From Acidobacteriaceae bacterium (GTDB lineage Bacteria; Acidobacteriota; Terriglobia; Terriglobales; Acidobacteriaceae): DNA of 64,000 nt. The stretch covers positions 1-64,000 of the forward strand of contig CAHJWI010000011.1 in the NCBI GenBank assembly GCA_903642225.1. Direction: 5' to 3'. Both the position numbers and the translations under genes were made by a program. Position 1 is the first letter of the stretch. Each line of letters opens with the position of its first letter. Below are positions 18,189-27,105 of this stretch, one piece after another. Under the pieces are notes generated by a model. That model searched no databases and was not told the DNA's origin. It saw only the letters and a list, made by a program, of their open reading frames with translations.

Positions 18189-19286
18189 ATGTTGTGGAGA
18201 GGTTTTCAAAAGCCCAAGCGTCTCGCGGTTGAGCAGGAAACACTGACCGAGAAGTACGGCAAGTTCAGCGCGCAGCCATTCGAACGCGGCTTTGGTACGA
18301 CGATTGGCAACAGCCTACGCCGCACCCTTCTGAGCTCGATTGAAGGTGCAGCCGTGACCGCGGTCAAGGTTGAGGGTGTGCTTCATGAGTTCCAGTCCAT
18401 ACAGGGCGTTGTAGAAGACGCGACAGATGTCATCCTGAACCTGAAGCAGATTCCCTTCAAGCTGAACGGTGACGGCCCAAAGGCGCTGTACCTGCGCGTT
18501 GAAGAGCCCGGTGTTGTGACCAGCGGAATGATCGAAGCCGACGGCGATGTCGAAATCCTCGACAAGGACGTGTACATCGCGACCGTGTCCGAGGGCGGCA
18601 AGCTGGATATGGAGATGCGCCTCAAGCGTGGCCGCGGGTACCAGAGTGCAGATAAAAACTACGATCCGGACCTCGGCATCGGCTTCATCCCTGTGGACTC
18701 GGTTCACTCGCCCGTACGTAAGGTGAATTATGCCGTGGAAGCAGCGCGTCTCGGTCAGATTACCGACTACGACAAGCTCACGCTTGAGATCTGGACAAAC
18801 GGCACGGTTCTTCCCGCAGACGCTCTTGGCCTGGCCGCCAAACTGCTGAAGGACCACATGACCATCTTCATTAACTTTGAAGAGGAGATGGAAACGGGTC
18901 TGGATGGGTCGCACGACGGTCCCGCACTGCGCAACGACAACCTGAACCGTTCGGTCGAAGAGTTGGAGCTGAGTGTCCGCAGCTACAACTGCCTCAAGAA
19001 CGCAAACATTGCCACCATCGGCGAGCTGATTCAGAAGACCGAAGCCGAGATGTTGAAGACCAAGAACTTCGGACGCAAGAGCCTGAATGAGATCAAGGAA
19101 ATTCTCGCGCAGATGGGCTTCTCACTTGGTATGAAAATAGACGAGAACGGCAACCCGGTCCCGGGACCGACGTCGGTCCTGCCCGCCCAGACCCTTGCGG
19201 GGTCGTTCGGCAACTTTGACGACGAGGACGAGGACGAAGAAGAAGAGGATGAAGAGTTCGGCGTGCCGGAGACGGAGAACTTCTAA
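18189..19286 (+). CDS. rpoA: DNA-directed RNA polymerase subunit alpha
   Basis: 365 residues from ATG 18189, chosen because AAGGAG lies 6 nt upstream and the protein then begins [18 protein letters not shown] 18174 and 18060 are in-frame alternatives. N-terminal domain has [20 protein letters not shown]; the C-terminal domain has the helix-hairpin-helix region with [15 protein letters not shown] and [17 protein letters not shown]. After the C-terminal domain comes an acidic tail with [13 protein letters not shown], longer than in most phyla. Confidence 0.96.
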   Translation: MLWRGFQKPKRLAVEQETLTEKYGKFSAQPFERGFGTTIGNSLRRTLLSSIEGAAVTAVKVEGVLHEFQSIQGVVEDATDVILNLKQIPFKLNGDGPKALYLRVEEPGVVTSGMIEADGDVEILDKDVYIATVSEGGKLDMEMRLKRGRGYQSADKNYDPDLGIGFIPVDSVHSPVRKVNYAVEAARLGQITDYDKLTLEIWTNGTVLPADALGLAAKLLKDHMTIFINFEEEMETGLDGSHDGPALRNDNLNRSVEELELSVRSYNCLKNANIATIGELIQKTEAEMLKTKNFGRKSLNEIKEILAQMGFSLGMKIDENGNPVPGPTSVLPAQTLAGSFGNFDDEDEDEEEEDEEFGVPETENF

Positions 19287-19467
19287 GTCGGCGACCGGGG
19301 TAGTGGGCTGGGTTCACTACTCCGATTGCACTTGAAGTTGTTAGGTCGCGAGTGAGCAGCGACTGTATATCCACGGCGGGTTCAGGGTAGTTCATTCACC
19401 GACACCACAGGTTCTAGACGATAGCTCCTGATTGGGGCGTCGATTATCTAAAGAGGTATGGATCGCC

Positions 19468-19950
19468 ATGCGGCATCGTAAAGCAGGAAACAAACTCGGA
19501 CGTAATCCTAGCCACCGTCGCGCACTTCTGCGCAACCTGGTGACGAGTGTCGTCGTTGAAGATCGTGTAGAGACCACTCTTGCGAAAGCAAAGGCTGTGC
19601 GTCCGCTGGTCGAAAAGATGATCACATTGGGCAAGCGTGGCGATGTACACGCGCGACGTCAGGCTGCAGCATTTCTCATGACTCCGGACTCTGTATCGCG
19701 ATTGTTTGCGACCGTGGCCCCGCGCTACGGCGGCCGCAACGGTGGCTATTTGCGCATTGTTCGAACGGGCTTTCGCCAGGGCGATGGCGGTGAGAAGGCC
19801 ATGATCGAGCTTTTGGGCGCAGAGACGGAGCTTAGCGAGAAGGCACAGAAGCGTGCTGAAGTCCGCGAGAAGAAGCGCGAGGAGATGCAGAAGGCCATGG
19901 CTGAGCAAGGTGCCGGCCCGGATGAGAACGTTCCAGCCGACGGCGAGTGA
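19468..19950 (+). CDS. rplQ: 50S ribosomal protein L17
   Basis: 160 residues; starts MRHRKAGNKLGRNPSHRRAL, with DRVETTLAKAKAVRPLVEKM and RNGGYLRIVRTGFRQGD. A charged C-terminal extension of about 35 residues (KRAEVREKKREEMQKA) exceeds the standard ~120. L17 is next to the tunnel exit. ATG 19468 chosen over upstream in-frame GTG at 19432 by family N-terminus. Confidence 0.96.
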   Translation: MRHRKAGNKLGRNPSHRRALLRNLVTSVVVEDRVETTLAKAKAVRPLVEKMITLGKRGDVHARRQAAAFLMTPDSVSRLFATVAPRYGGRNGGYLRIVRTGFRQGDGGEKAMIELLGAETELSEKAQKRAEVREKKREEMQKAMAEQGAGPDENVPADGE

Positions 19951-19967
19951 TTTTGGTGTGATTTGTC

Positions 19968-20004
19968 AAGAATGGGTGTGCGCTCTGTGCGTACGCCCAT
20001 TCTT
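19968..20004 (+). terminator. Terminator of the S10-spc-alpha cluster
   Basis: A 15-bp stem with two wobble pairs, AAGAATGGGTGTGCG with CGTACGCCCATTCTT, closes 17 nt after the rplQ stop and is followed by ACGTTT. The T-run is short but the stem is the longest of the region and lies at the natural end of the cluster. Confidence 0.65.
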
Positions 20005-20062
20005 ACGTTTCTGAGCGAGCGCATCGTTCGCAAACACGGCCTGATCAGGCCAAGAGGAACAA

Positions 20063-20587
20063 GTGACTGGAATCCTTTGGGGCGGGCGGCACGCACCAGG
20101 CATTCATAACCCCTGGGTCTCTACCACCTTTGTCTGGCTACCGGTGGCGTTCATGTTGCTGGTCATCGCCAGGGAATCCACCGAAGGCTTCGCAAGCCTT
20201 CATACCTCGGTAATGCTTCGGCCCCTGTACCAGGCAATCTTCGGGGTAGTAGCCGATCCGCGATGGGAGCATATCCACCACATGCTACGCAAAACTGGCC
20301 ACTTCCTGGGCTATGGAACGCTCGGGCTGACTTGGCTGCGCGCCTGGCTGCACATGTGGGCGCGCCCGCTGCGTCGAAGCACTGCGAGGACCTGGCGGTC
20401 CCTCGCATGGCGCATGGCGATTCTATGTACGGCAGTGGTGGCGTCAATGGACGAGCTGCACCAGACATGGATTCCGGATCGCACCGGATTGGCCTCTGAT
20501 GTCCTGCTCGACACCTCAGGCGCGATCATCCTCTGCGGCCTGATTGCGATCTTATGGCGTGTGCGCCTGCGAAGAATCAGCGAGTGA
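20063..20587 (+). CDS. VanZ-like membrane protein
   Basis: 174 residues with about four hydrophobic segments. VanZ-family marks: the RKTGHFLGYGTLGL segment, MDELHQTWIPDRTGLASDVLLD and a final hydrophobic helix. VanZ of enterococci gives low-level teicoplanin resistance; most homologues have no known role. GTG start after AAGAGGAACAA. Its last 11 bases overlap the end of a convergent VanZ-like gene, and the two proteins share the same motif order. Confidence 0.8.
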   Translation: MTGILWGGRHAPGIHNPWVSTTFVWLPVAFMLLVIARESTEGFASLHTSVMLRPLYQAIFGVVADPRWEHIHHMLRKTGHFLGYGTLGLTWLRAWLHMWARPLRRSTARTWRSLAWRMAILCTAVVASMDELHQTWIPDRTGLASDVLLDTSGAIILCGLIAILWRVRLRRISE

Positions 20588-21095
20588 TCGACTCGGCATC
20601 CTTACTCGCTTGCTGCCGATTTATGAACGCGGATAAAAGAAAAAGGCTGACGAAAAGCACAGCACCTGACGTGTCGAGAAGAACGTCGGCAAACGAAGAG
20701 TTGCGACCAGGCAGATAGCGTTGGTGCCACTCGTCGAGAGTTGCGACCGAAGCTGCGGTGAGCACGCCTAGAGCAGCACCGCGGCGGGCCGCCAAACGCC
20801 ATCCACGGCGGCCGGAGTGCAGTAGCAGGCTAAGCCAGACCTGGGTGCTGAACAGGCCAAGCAGCCCGTAGCCACAGAAATGACCAAGCTTGCGCAACTC
20901 GTTATTAGTCACGCTCAGGTCAGGGCAGTAGCCGGTAAGATGCAGCCGATTCAGTACCGCCGAGAGAAACCGAAGTGTGTGGGACTGGCCCGCAGTGCGG
21001 GTCGATTCCGCTGCGATGGCACAGAGCAAAAAGACCATCGGCAGCCAGTTGGAGGGTACGCGGACCGAGTGGGAATTGTGCGGTGCAGTTCTCAA
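20577..21095 (-). CDS. VanZ-like membrane protein, second copy
   Basis: 172 residues, related to the preceding convergent gene: RKLGHFCGYGLLGLF, LDEWHQRYLPGRNSSFADVL and LDTSGAVLF match its VanZ motifs. Several hydrophobic segments, so an inner-membrane protein. TTG start with AGAAGGAAGG upstream. Function unknown; the tail-to-tail arrangement of two paralogues suggests an inverted duplication that has since diverged. Confidence 0.78.
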   Translation of the reverse strand: MRTAPHNSHSVRVPSNWLPMVFLLCAIAAESTRTAGQSHTLRFLSAVLNRLHLTGYCPDLSVTNNELRKLGHFCGYGLLGLFSTQVWLSLLLHSGRRGWRLAARRGAALGVLTAASVATLDEWHQRYLPGRNSSFADVLLDTSGAVLFVSLFLLSAFINRQQASKDAESITR

Positions 21096-21291
21096 AGGCC
21101 TTCCTTCTGCAAATCGTGCAGGGGTCTTGAGTTATGACACCACAGCCATCTATGCCTTGCGGCCCGTAAATAATTCGATTTTTCGGGAGTTTTTGCCGCC
21201 TTTATTGTGGAAAGCATCAAGGCGGCACGCAGCGAAAAGGCCGCTTCCACTGCGACCTTCTTTGCTGCGTTTCGACAAAGTAGAAACCAGG

Positions 21292-21909
21292 TTACTTATA
21301 AGACTTGGCAGTCTCAAACCGCTTGTTCACCTCGTCCCAGTTAATAACGTTCCACCAGTTGGCAAGGTATTCGGGACGCTTGTTTTGATATTTCAGGTAG
21401 TAGGCATGCTCCCATACGTCATTGCCAAGAATGGGAAAGCTACCACCCGAAATTGGGTTGTCCTGGTTCGGCGTAGTCACGATGGCAAGCTTGCCACCCT
21501 TGAAGATGAGCCATCCCCAGCCGGAACCAAACTGCTTGGCAGTGGTCTCGTTAAAGCTTTTTTTAAAGCTTTCAAAGTCTCCGAAGTCTGCCTTGATTTG
21601 CCCCGCAATGCTGCCCTGCGGTTCGCCGCCACCACCCGGCTTCATGATGGTCCAGAACATGGTGTGGTTCAGGTGACCGCCACCATTGTTGCGGATCACG
21701 GCGCGCACGTCTTCCGGTGCTGATTCCCAGTTCTTCACTAACTCGTCTACAGTCTTGCTGCCGAGCTCAGTGTGTTTCTCAATCGCGCCATTCAGGTTGG
21801 TGACATAGGTGGCGTGGTGCTTGTCGTGGTGCAGTTTCATCGTCGCCTCGTCGATGGTGGGCTCAAGGGCGGCGTAGTCATAGGGCAGCGGTGGAAGTTC
21901 GAAGGGCAC
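21292..21909 (-). CDS. Superoxide dismutase, Fe/Mn family
   Basis: 205 residues from GTG 21909 (AAGGAGAG just upstream), beginning [16 protein letters not shown]. Metal ligands are His in [13 protein letters not shown] and [11 protein letters not shown], and Asp/His in [20 protein letters not shown]. The NQDNPI segment before the last ligand motif points to Mn or cambialistic use rather than strict Fe. No signal peptide, so cytoplasmic: superoxide to H2O2 and O2. Diverges from the glucoamylase gene across 133 nt. Confidence 0.95.
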   Translation of the reverse strand: MPFELPPLPYDYAALEPTIDEATMKLHHDKHHATYVTNLNGAIEKHTELGSKTVDELVKNWESAPEDVRAVIRNNGGGHLNHTMFWTIMKPGGGGEPQGSIAGQIKADFGDFESFKKSFNETTAKQFGSGWGWLIFKGGKLAIVTTPNQDNPISGGSFPILGNDVWEHAYYLKYQNKRPEYLANWWNVINWDEVNKRFETAKSYK

Positions 21910-22042
21910 GGGACTCTCCTTGGCGCGGTCTGCGCACGTATCACGTTGCCTTGGATGCCGCCTCATCGGGGGTGGATGCAGCACGGCAATTTACGGCGCG
22001 TTATCACCCGGGTCTGGCAGATGGTTTCTAATAAGGCCAGCC

Positions 22043-24460
22043 ATGATGCCATCCACTGCTGAATACAAGTGGTTTACCGACCAGGGTGCTGCATTCGGAT
22101 CGCCCGGAATTCCTCCCCGCTGGACCACGAGCAAGAAGGACACGGTAGCAACCGCGTACTCGGCGGCGAGTCGCGTGTGGTTTACTGCATCGCACGGCAC
22201 GCTGAACGAGATGTACTACCCCACCATCGACCGTCCGCAGGTTCGCGACATGGAGCTGCTGTTTACCGATGGCGAAACTTTCGTCCATGAGGAAAAGCGA
22301 GACCTGGTCTACAGCTTTGACTACATCGACCCCGACGCGCTGGCCGTGCGCATGGTGGCAGACGACACCGGTGGGCGTTACACCGTCACCAAGCAAATTG
22401 TCTGCGACCCGCACCAGCCGGTCGTGCTCATGCACGTCGCGGTTACCGGCGAGGCGAGCACGCTGCGACGCATGAAGTGCTACGCCCTGCTTGCGCCGCA
22501 CCTGGATGGCGGTGGCGCGGGCAACAGCGCGCGCAGTGTGAGTGTGGCCGGCCAGCGCCTGCTTCTGGCGTGGAAGAGCCAGTACACGGTGGCGATGGGT
22601 GTGGACTGCGGATTTGCCCGTTCCTCCTGCGGCTACGCTGGCGTATCGGACGGGTTCAAGGACCTGAAAGAGAACATGGTCATGGACTGGCAGTTTGGCG
22701 AGGCGCTTGACGGCAATCTGGCTCTAACCGGTGAAATCGATCTCGCCCTCAACCCGGAGTTCACCATCGCGATCGGGTTCGGCGAGGGCAATCATGCGTC
22801 CCTGTCCAACGTCATGCAGTCGCTCAGCGTCCCCTTTGCCTTGCACCTCAAGCGCTTTATCGAGCAGTGGCACCGCGCGGCATCGCCGGAGCGCTTGGCC
22901 GCCGCAAGCACGGATGGCGGCCGCATCATGCGCATAAGCCACAACACCATCCTTGCGCACGAGGACAAGCAGTTCAGCGGAGCATTCATCGCATCGGCGT
23001 CCATCCCCTGGGGGAATGCGAAGGGTGACGACGACCTGGGCGGTTACCACCTGGTCTGGACACGGGACATGATCCAGAGTGCAACGGCGATCCTGGCCTG
23101 CGGTCGTGTGGATACGGCTCGGCGCGCACTTGTGTACCTGGCTTGCACGCAGCGCCCCGATGGCTCGTTCGCCCAGAACTTCTGGATCGACGGCACACCC
23201 TACTGGTCCGGCATTCAGTTGGACGAGGTAGCCTTTCCCATCATTTTGGCATGGCGGTTGTGGAAGGCTGGAGGCACTGGCAACTTTGATCTCTTCCCAT
23301 TTGTCGAGTCTGCAGCGGCCTTCCTTGTACGGTATGCACCTGTGACACAGCAGGAGCGTTGGGAAGAAGCAAGTGGGTACTCTCCCTCCACTCTGGCTGT
23401 CGTCATTAGTGGCCTGCTGTGCGCCGCAGACATCGCACGGGATCACAAATCTGGCGAGCTTGGAATTTTCCTTGAAAGCTACGCCGATTGGATCGAATCC
23501 CACCTTGACGAGTGGACCACCACAAATGATGGTGTGCTGCTTCCAGACATCAAACGACATTACGTACGCATCAATCCACCGCGGCCGGGAGAAAACTTCT
23601 ACAACCCTGAAGCTGGCGAAGGTCGGTACAACATTGCGAATCGTGCCCCCGGTGAGCGGTATAACTTTGCGGCGAAGGAGATTATCGACGGCGGCTTTCT
23701 GGAATTGGTCCGTTATGGCATACGGCGCGCCGACGACCCGCTGATCGTGGATTCGTTGAAGGTCGTGGACCACGTCCTCAAGATCGACACACCGTTTGGC
23801 CCTTGCTGGCGTCGCTACAACCATGACGGGTATGGCCAGCAAAAAGACGGCGGCCCGTTCGTTCATTACGGGCAGGGCCGTGCCTGGCCCATTCTGACCG
23901 GGGAACGTGCGCACTATGAACTGGCGGCTGGCGGCGATGTGCAGCCGTTGGTCGAGGCGATGGAGCAGTTTGCCTCCGTCGGCGGCATGCTGCCGGAGCA
24001 GGTGTGGGACTACAAGGACATGCCGGACAAAGGCCTCTACCTGGGCCGGGCGGCGTACAGTGCGCAGCCGTTGGTGTGGGCGCATGCCGAATACATCAAG
24101 CTGCTGCGCTCAAGCGTGGATGGCCATGTCTTCGACCGCATCAGCGTGGTGGAAGAGCGGTACGGCGTGCACGCCGGGGAACGCACATTTATTAGCGCCA
24201 CAGAATACTTCCAGGTAACCCGCCCGGTGACTAAGGTCGCGGCCGGAAGGAGCATGGCCGTACTTGATCAGGCGTGCTTTGAGGTCGTGTGGACGGTGGA
24301 TGAATGGAAGACCAAAACGACGACGTCTGCCGTGTCGCTAGGCTATCCAGGCTTTGTGGCCACCTTGCCGGCTTTGACAAAAAGCACCCTGGAGTTTGCT
24401 TTGCACTGGGTTGAGGGTGATCGCTGGACGCCGCAGAATTACCGGGTGACGGTAGCGTAG
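22043..24460 (+). CDS. Glycoside hydrolase family 15 protein (glucoamylase/glucodextranase type)
   Basis: 805 residues from ATG 22043 (ATG 22046 equally possible). N-terminal beta-sandwich (about 1-290) with ASHGTLNEMYYPTIDRPQ, as in bacterial glucoamylases, then the (alpha/alpha)6 barrel with VWTRDM (Asp 342), GIQLDE (Glu 395, probable acid) and MLPEQVWD (Glu 652, probable base). No clear signal peptide, so it likely acts on cytoplasmic alpha-glucans or malto-oligosaccharides, releasing glucose. It heads a block of glucose-handling genes (tkt, rpiB, zwf, pgl, glk), consistent with feeding them. Confidence 0.9.
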   Translation: MMPSTAEYKWFTDQGAAFGSPGIPPRWTTSKKDTVATAYSAASRVWFTASHGTLNEMYYPTIDRPQVRDMELLFTDGETFVHEEKRDLVYSFDYIDPDALAVRMVADDTGGRYTVTKQIVCDPHQPVVLMHVAVTGEASTLRRMKCYALLAPHLDGGGAGNSARSVSVAGQRLLLAWKSQYTVAMGVDCGFARSSCGYAGVSDGFKDLKENMVMDWQFGEALDGNLALTGEIDLALNPEFTIAIGFGEGNHASLSNVMQSLSVPFALHLKRFIEQWHRAASPERLAAASTDGGRIMRISHNTILAHEDKQFSGAFIASASIPWGNAKGDDDLGGYHLVWTRDMIQSATAILACGRVDTARRALVYLACTQRPDGSFAQNFWIDGTPYWSGIQLDEVAFPIILAWRLWKAGGTGNFDLFPFVESAAAFLVRYAPVTQQERWEEASGYSPSTLAVVISGLLCAADIARDHKSGELGIFLESYADWIESHLDEWTTTNDGVLLPDIKRHYVRINPPRPGENFYNPEAGEGRYNIANRAPGERYNFAAKEIIDGGFLELVRYGIRRADDPLIVDSLKVVDHVLKIDTPFGPCWRRYNHDGYGQQKDGGPFVHYGQGRAWPILTGERAHYELAAGGDVQPLVEAMEQFASVGGMLPEQVWDYKDMPDKGLYLGRAAYSAQPLVWAHAEYIKLLRSSVDGHVFDRISVVEERYGVHAGERTFISATEYFQVTRPVTKVAAGRSMAVLDQACFEVVWTVDEWKTKTTTSAVSLGYPGFVATLPALTKSTLEFALHWVEGDRWTPQNYRVTVA

Positions 24461-24497
24461 TGGCCCTTGCGCAGCCGCTCAGTCCACCGGGCGCGCG

Positions 24498-24503
24498 TAC
24501 ACT
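24498..24503 (+). promoter_or_regulatory. TACACT -10-like hexamer before tkt
   Basis: The hexamer places the predicted transcription start exactly at the A of an in-frame ATG at 24510, which would make a leaderless message; the start with a ribosome-binding site is at 24579. No convincing -35 is seen. Confidence 0.45.
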
Positions 24504-24578
24504 ATCGAGATGGCATGGCAGGCGCATGCGCTGCCGCCAAACAGATTTGAAGTACCCACATTAAGACTGAGGAAAGAA

Positions 24579-26561
24579 ATGAGCGATCTCGACAAGCTGA
24601 GTATTGATACTCTCCGGCTGCTGGCTGTGGATGCGATTGAGCAGGCCAAAAATGGCCACCCCGGTGCGCCGATGGCACTGTCTCCGCTGGCATACCTGTT
24701 GTTCACGAAGTACATGGTCCACGATCCGAGTGACTTCAAGTGGAGCAACCGGGACCGGTTTGTGCTGTCGAACGGGCATGCGTCCATGCTGCAGTATGGT
24801 GCGCTGTTCCTGAGCGGATACGATATTTCGCTGGACGACCTGAAGCAGTTCCGTGAGTGGCACTCCAAGGCGCCGGGGCACCCCGAGTATGGATTTACCC
24901 CGGGGGTCGAAGTGACAACCGGACCGCTTGGCCAGGGCTTCGGCATGTCCATCGGGCTGGCGATTGCAGAGAAGCACCTGGCCGCGATCTACAACACTAA
25001 AGACACCGAGATCGTGAACCACCACACCTATTGCATCGTGGGCGATGGCGATCTGATGGAAGGCATCTCGCACGAATCGGCGTCGCTCGCGGGCACGCTT
25101 GGGCTGAACAAGCTCATCGTGTTCTACGACGACAACCTCATTTCGCTCGATGGCCCGACAGAGCTTTCGTTTACGGAGAACGTGACGGAGCGGTTCGAGG
25201 CGTATGGCTGGCATGTGCAATACGTGGACGACGGCGAGAGCCTGCCCAAGCTGGAACAGGCAATCCGCATCGCGCAGCTGGAGACGGGCAAGCCGTCGCT
25301 GATTCGCGTACGGACGATCATCGGCTACGGTTCCCCAAAGGCTGGCACCAACAAGGTGCATGGCGAGATGCTGGGCAAGGAAGCGACGCGGAAGACGAAG
25401 GAGTTTTTCGGATTCGATCCGGATGTGGATTTTGCGATTCCGCCCGGCGTGAAAGAGAACTGGGAACAGGCCAAGATCAAGGGCGCCGAAGCGAAAGCGA
25501 AATGGGACGAGACATATGCCGGGTACAAGGCGGCGCACCCCGAACTGGCGGCACAGTTCGAGCGAGCCCTTGCGCAAAAACTGCCAGAGGGCTTCGATAA
25601 GGACCTGAAGCCGTTTGCGACGGACAAGCCAATCGCCACGCGTACCGCGGGCAACGTTGCACTTGAGGCGCTGGGCAAAAACATTCCTGAGCTGGTGGGC
25701 GGCGCGGCCGATCTCACGTCGTCGACGAAGACGATCTTCAAGGCGTCGCCGAGCTTCCACGTTGACCCGGCGGGCAAGAATATTTTCTTCGGCGTGCGCG
25801 AGTTCGGCATGTGCGCTGCGGTGAACGGCATGGCGGCGCACGGCGGGCTGATCCCGTTCGGATCGACGTTTTTCGTGTTCAGCGACTATGCGCGTGCGGC
25901 GCTCCGCATGGCAGCGCTGATGAGTACGCATTCCCTGTTCATTTTTACGCACGACTCGATCGGCCTGGGCGCGGATGGACCGACGCACCAGCCTGTGGAG
26001 CACCTGATGAGTCTGCGCGCGATTCCTCAGCTGACGGATTTCCGTCCGGCGGATGCGAACGAAACCAACGCGTGCTGGAAGCTCGCAGTGGAGCGCACGA
26101 ACGCATCGTTCATGGCGCTGAGCCGGCAGGACTTGCCGGTGTTGGACACCGACAAATATCCCGTTGTGGAGGGTCCTCGCAAGGGTGCGTATGTGCTCGT
26201 TCCGCAAGAGAATCCGGACGTGATTATTGTTGCGACTGGATCTGAGGTGTCGCTCGTGCTGGCGTCGCTGGGCGACCTGGAGGCTGCCGGAATCAAGGCG
26301 CGCGTGATCTCTATGCCGTCGTTCCATATCTTCGAAGAGCAGGACGAGGCCTACAAGGACAGCATCTTTCCGCACGGCATCGCGAAGATGTCGGTGGAAG
26401 CCGGCTCGACTATGGGGTGGTGGAAGTACATCGGGCGAGACGGGTCGGCAATCGGTGTCGACCGGTTTGGAGCGTCTGCGCCGGGGCCGGAAGTGTTGGA
26501 TAAATACGGGTTTAACTCGGCAAACATCGTGCAGCAGGCGAAGAAGGCCATAGGAAAGTAG
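24579..26561 (+). CDS. tkt: Transketolase
   Basis: 660 residues. Transfers two-carbon units between sugar phosphates with thiamine diphosphate. GHPGAPMALSPLAY, the TPP motif GDGDLMEG at 155, GYGSPKAGTNKVHGE and the pyrimidine-domain DSIGLGADGPTHQPVEHL are all present. ATG 24579 follows GAGGAAAGAA and gives MSDLDKLSIDTLR; an upstream ATG at 24510 would add 23 residues and sits on a predicted transcription start. Followed 7 nt later by rpiB. Confidence 0.96.
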   Translation: MSDLDKLSIDTLRLLAVDAIEQAKNGHPGAPMALSPLAYLLFTKYMVHDPSDFKWSNRDRFVLSNGHASMLQYGALFLSGYDISLDDLKQFREWHSKAPGHPEYGFTPGVEVTTGPLGQGFGMSIGLAIAEKHLAAIYNTKDTEIVNHHTYCIVGDGDLMEGISHESASLAGTLGLNKLIVFYDDNLISLDGPTELSFTENVTERFEAYGWHVQYVDDGESLPKLEQAIRIAQLETGKPSLIRVRTIIGYGSPKAGTNKVHGEMLGKEATRKTKEFFGFDPDVDFAIPPGVKENWEQAKIKGAEAKAKWDETYAGYKAAHPELAAQFERALAQKLPEGFDKDLKPFATDKPIATRTAGNVALEALGKNIPELVGGAADLTSSTKTIFKASPSFHVDPAGKNIFFGVREFGMCAAVNGMAAHGGLIPFGSTFFVFSDYARAALRMAALMSTHSLFIFTHDSIGLGADGPTHQPVEHLMSLRAIPQLTDFRPADANETNACWKLAVERTNASFMALSRQDLPVLDTDKYPVVEGPRKGAYVLVPQENPDVIIVATGSEVSLVLASLGDLEAAGIKARVISMPSFHIFEEQDEAYKDSIFPHGIAKMSVEAGSTMGWWKYIGRDGSAIGVDRFGASAPGPEVLDKYGFNSANIVQQAKKAIGK

Positions 26562-26568
26562 TGATTCT

Positions 26569-27102
26569 ATGAGGATTGCGATCGCTTCCGACCATGCGGG
26601 CTTCCCGCTGAAGGAACTTGTCCGCGCACACGTGGCCGCGCTTGGCCACGACGTGCAGGACCTGGGCGCATACAACACGGAGCCGTCTGACTACCCGGAC
26701 TTTGCCGAGAAGGTCGGCAAGGTGCTGATGGCCGGCGGTGCCGACCGGGGTATTTTGATTTGCGGGTCGGGTGTGGGTGTGTGTGTGGCCGCAAACAAGA
26801 TGCCCGGCGTGCGTGCGGGTATGTGTCATGACACGTACTCCGCGCACCAGGGTGTGGAGCACGACCAGATGAACGTGCTTGTTTTGGGCGCACGCATCAT
26901 CGGCGAGGCGCTGGCGTACGAGTGCGTGGACAGCTACCTGAAAGCGAACTTCATCGGGTCCGAGCCGCGGTTTGTGCGCAGACTGAACAAGGTGTTTGCG
27001 ATTGAGAAGCTGTACATGCCAAGGGCCTCCGGCGAGCAAGTGGAGATCACGCCGAAGCCGGCTGATATTCCGGCAAGCACGAAATCGGCGGAGAAGGTTT
27101 AG
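26569..27102 (+). CDS. rpiB: Ribose-5-phosphate isomerase B
   Basis: 177 residues, with a C-terminal extension of ~25 beyond the usual ~150. Starts MRIAIASDHAGFPLKE; the LacAB/RpiB catalytic region is ILICGSGVGVCVAANK (Cys in the CGSG loop), followed by GMCHDTYSAHQGVEHDQMNV and VLVLGARIIG. Interconverts ribose-5-P and ribulose-5-P. Tight between tkt and the SDR gene (3 nt to the next), so one operon. Confidence 0.94.
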   Translation: MRIAIASDHAGFPLKELVRAHVAALGHDVQDLGAYNTEPSDYPDFAEKVGKVLMAGGADRGILICGSGVGVCVAANKMPGVRAGMCHDTYSAHQGVEHDQMNVLVLGARIIGEALAYECVDSYLKANFIGSEPRFVRRLNKVFAIEKLYMPRASGEQVEITPKPADIPASTKSAEKV

Positions 27103-27105
27103 CGC

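Noticed and set aside
21195-21226. Terminator of the SOD gene
   Set aside because: GCCGCCTT/AAGGCGGC pair across 16 nt, but the hairpin is about 65 nt beyond the stop and no T-run follows in the minus direction.
22724-24085. 453-codon open frame antisense to the GH15 gene
   Set aside because: A shadow of the strong GH15 frame with no motif.
24561-26678. 705-codon open frame antisense to tkt
   Set aside because: Composition (Arg/Leu/His-rich) is that of a shadow frame in GC-rich DNA; tkt is secure.
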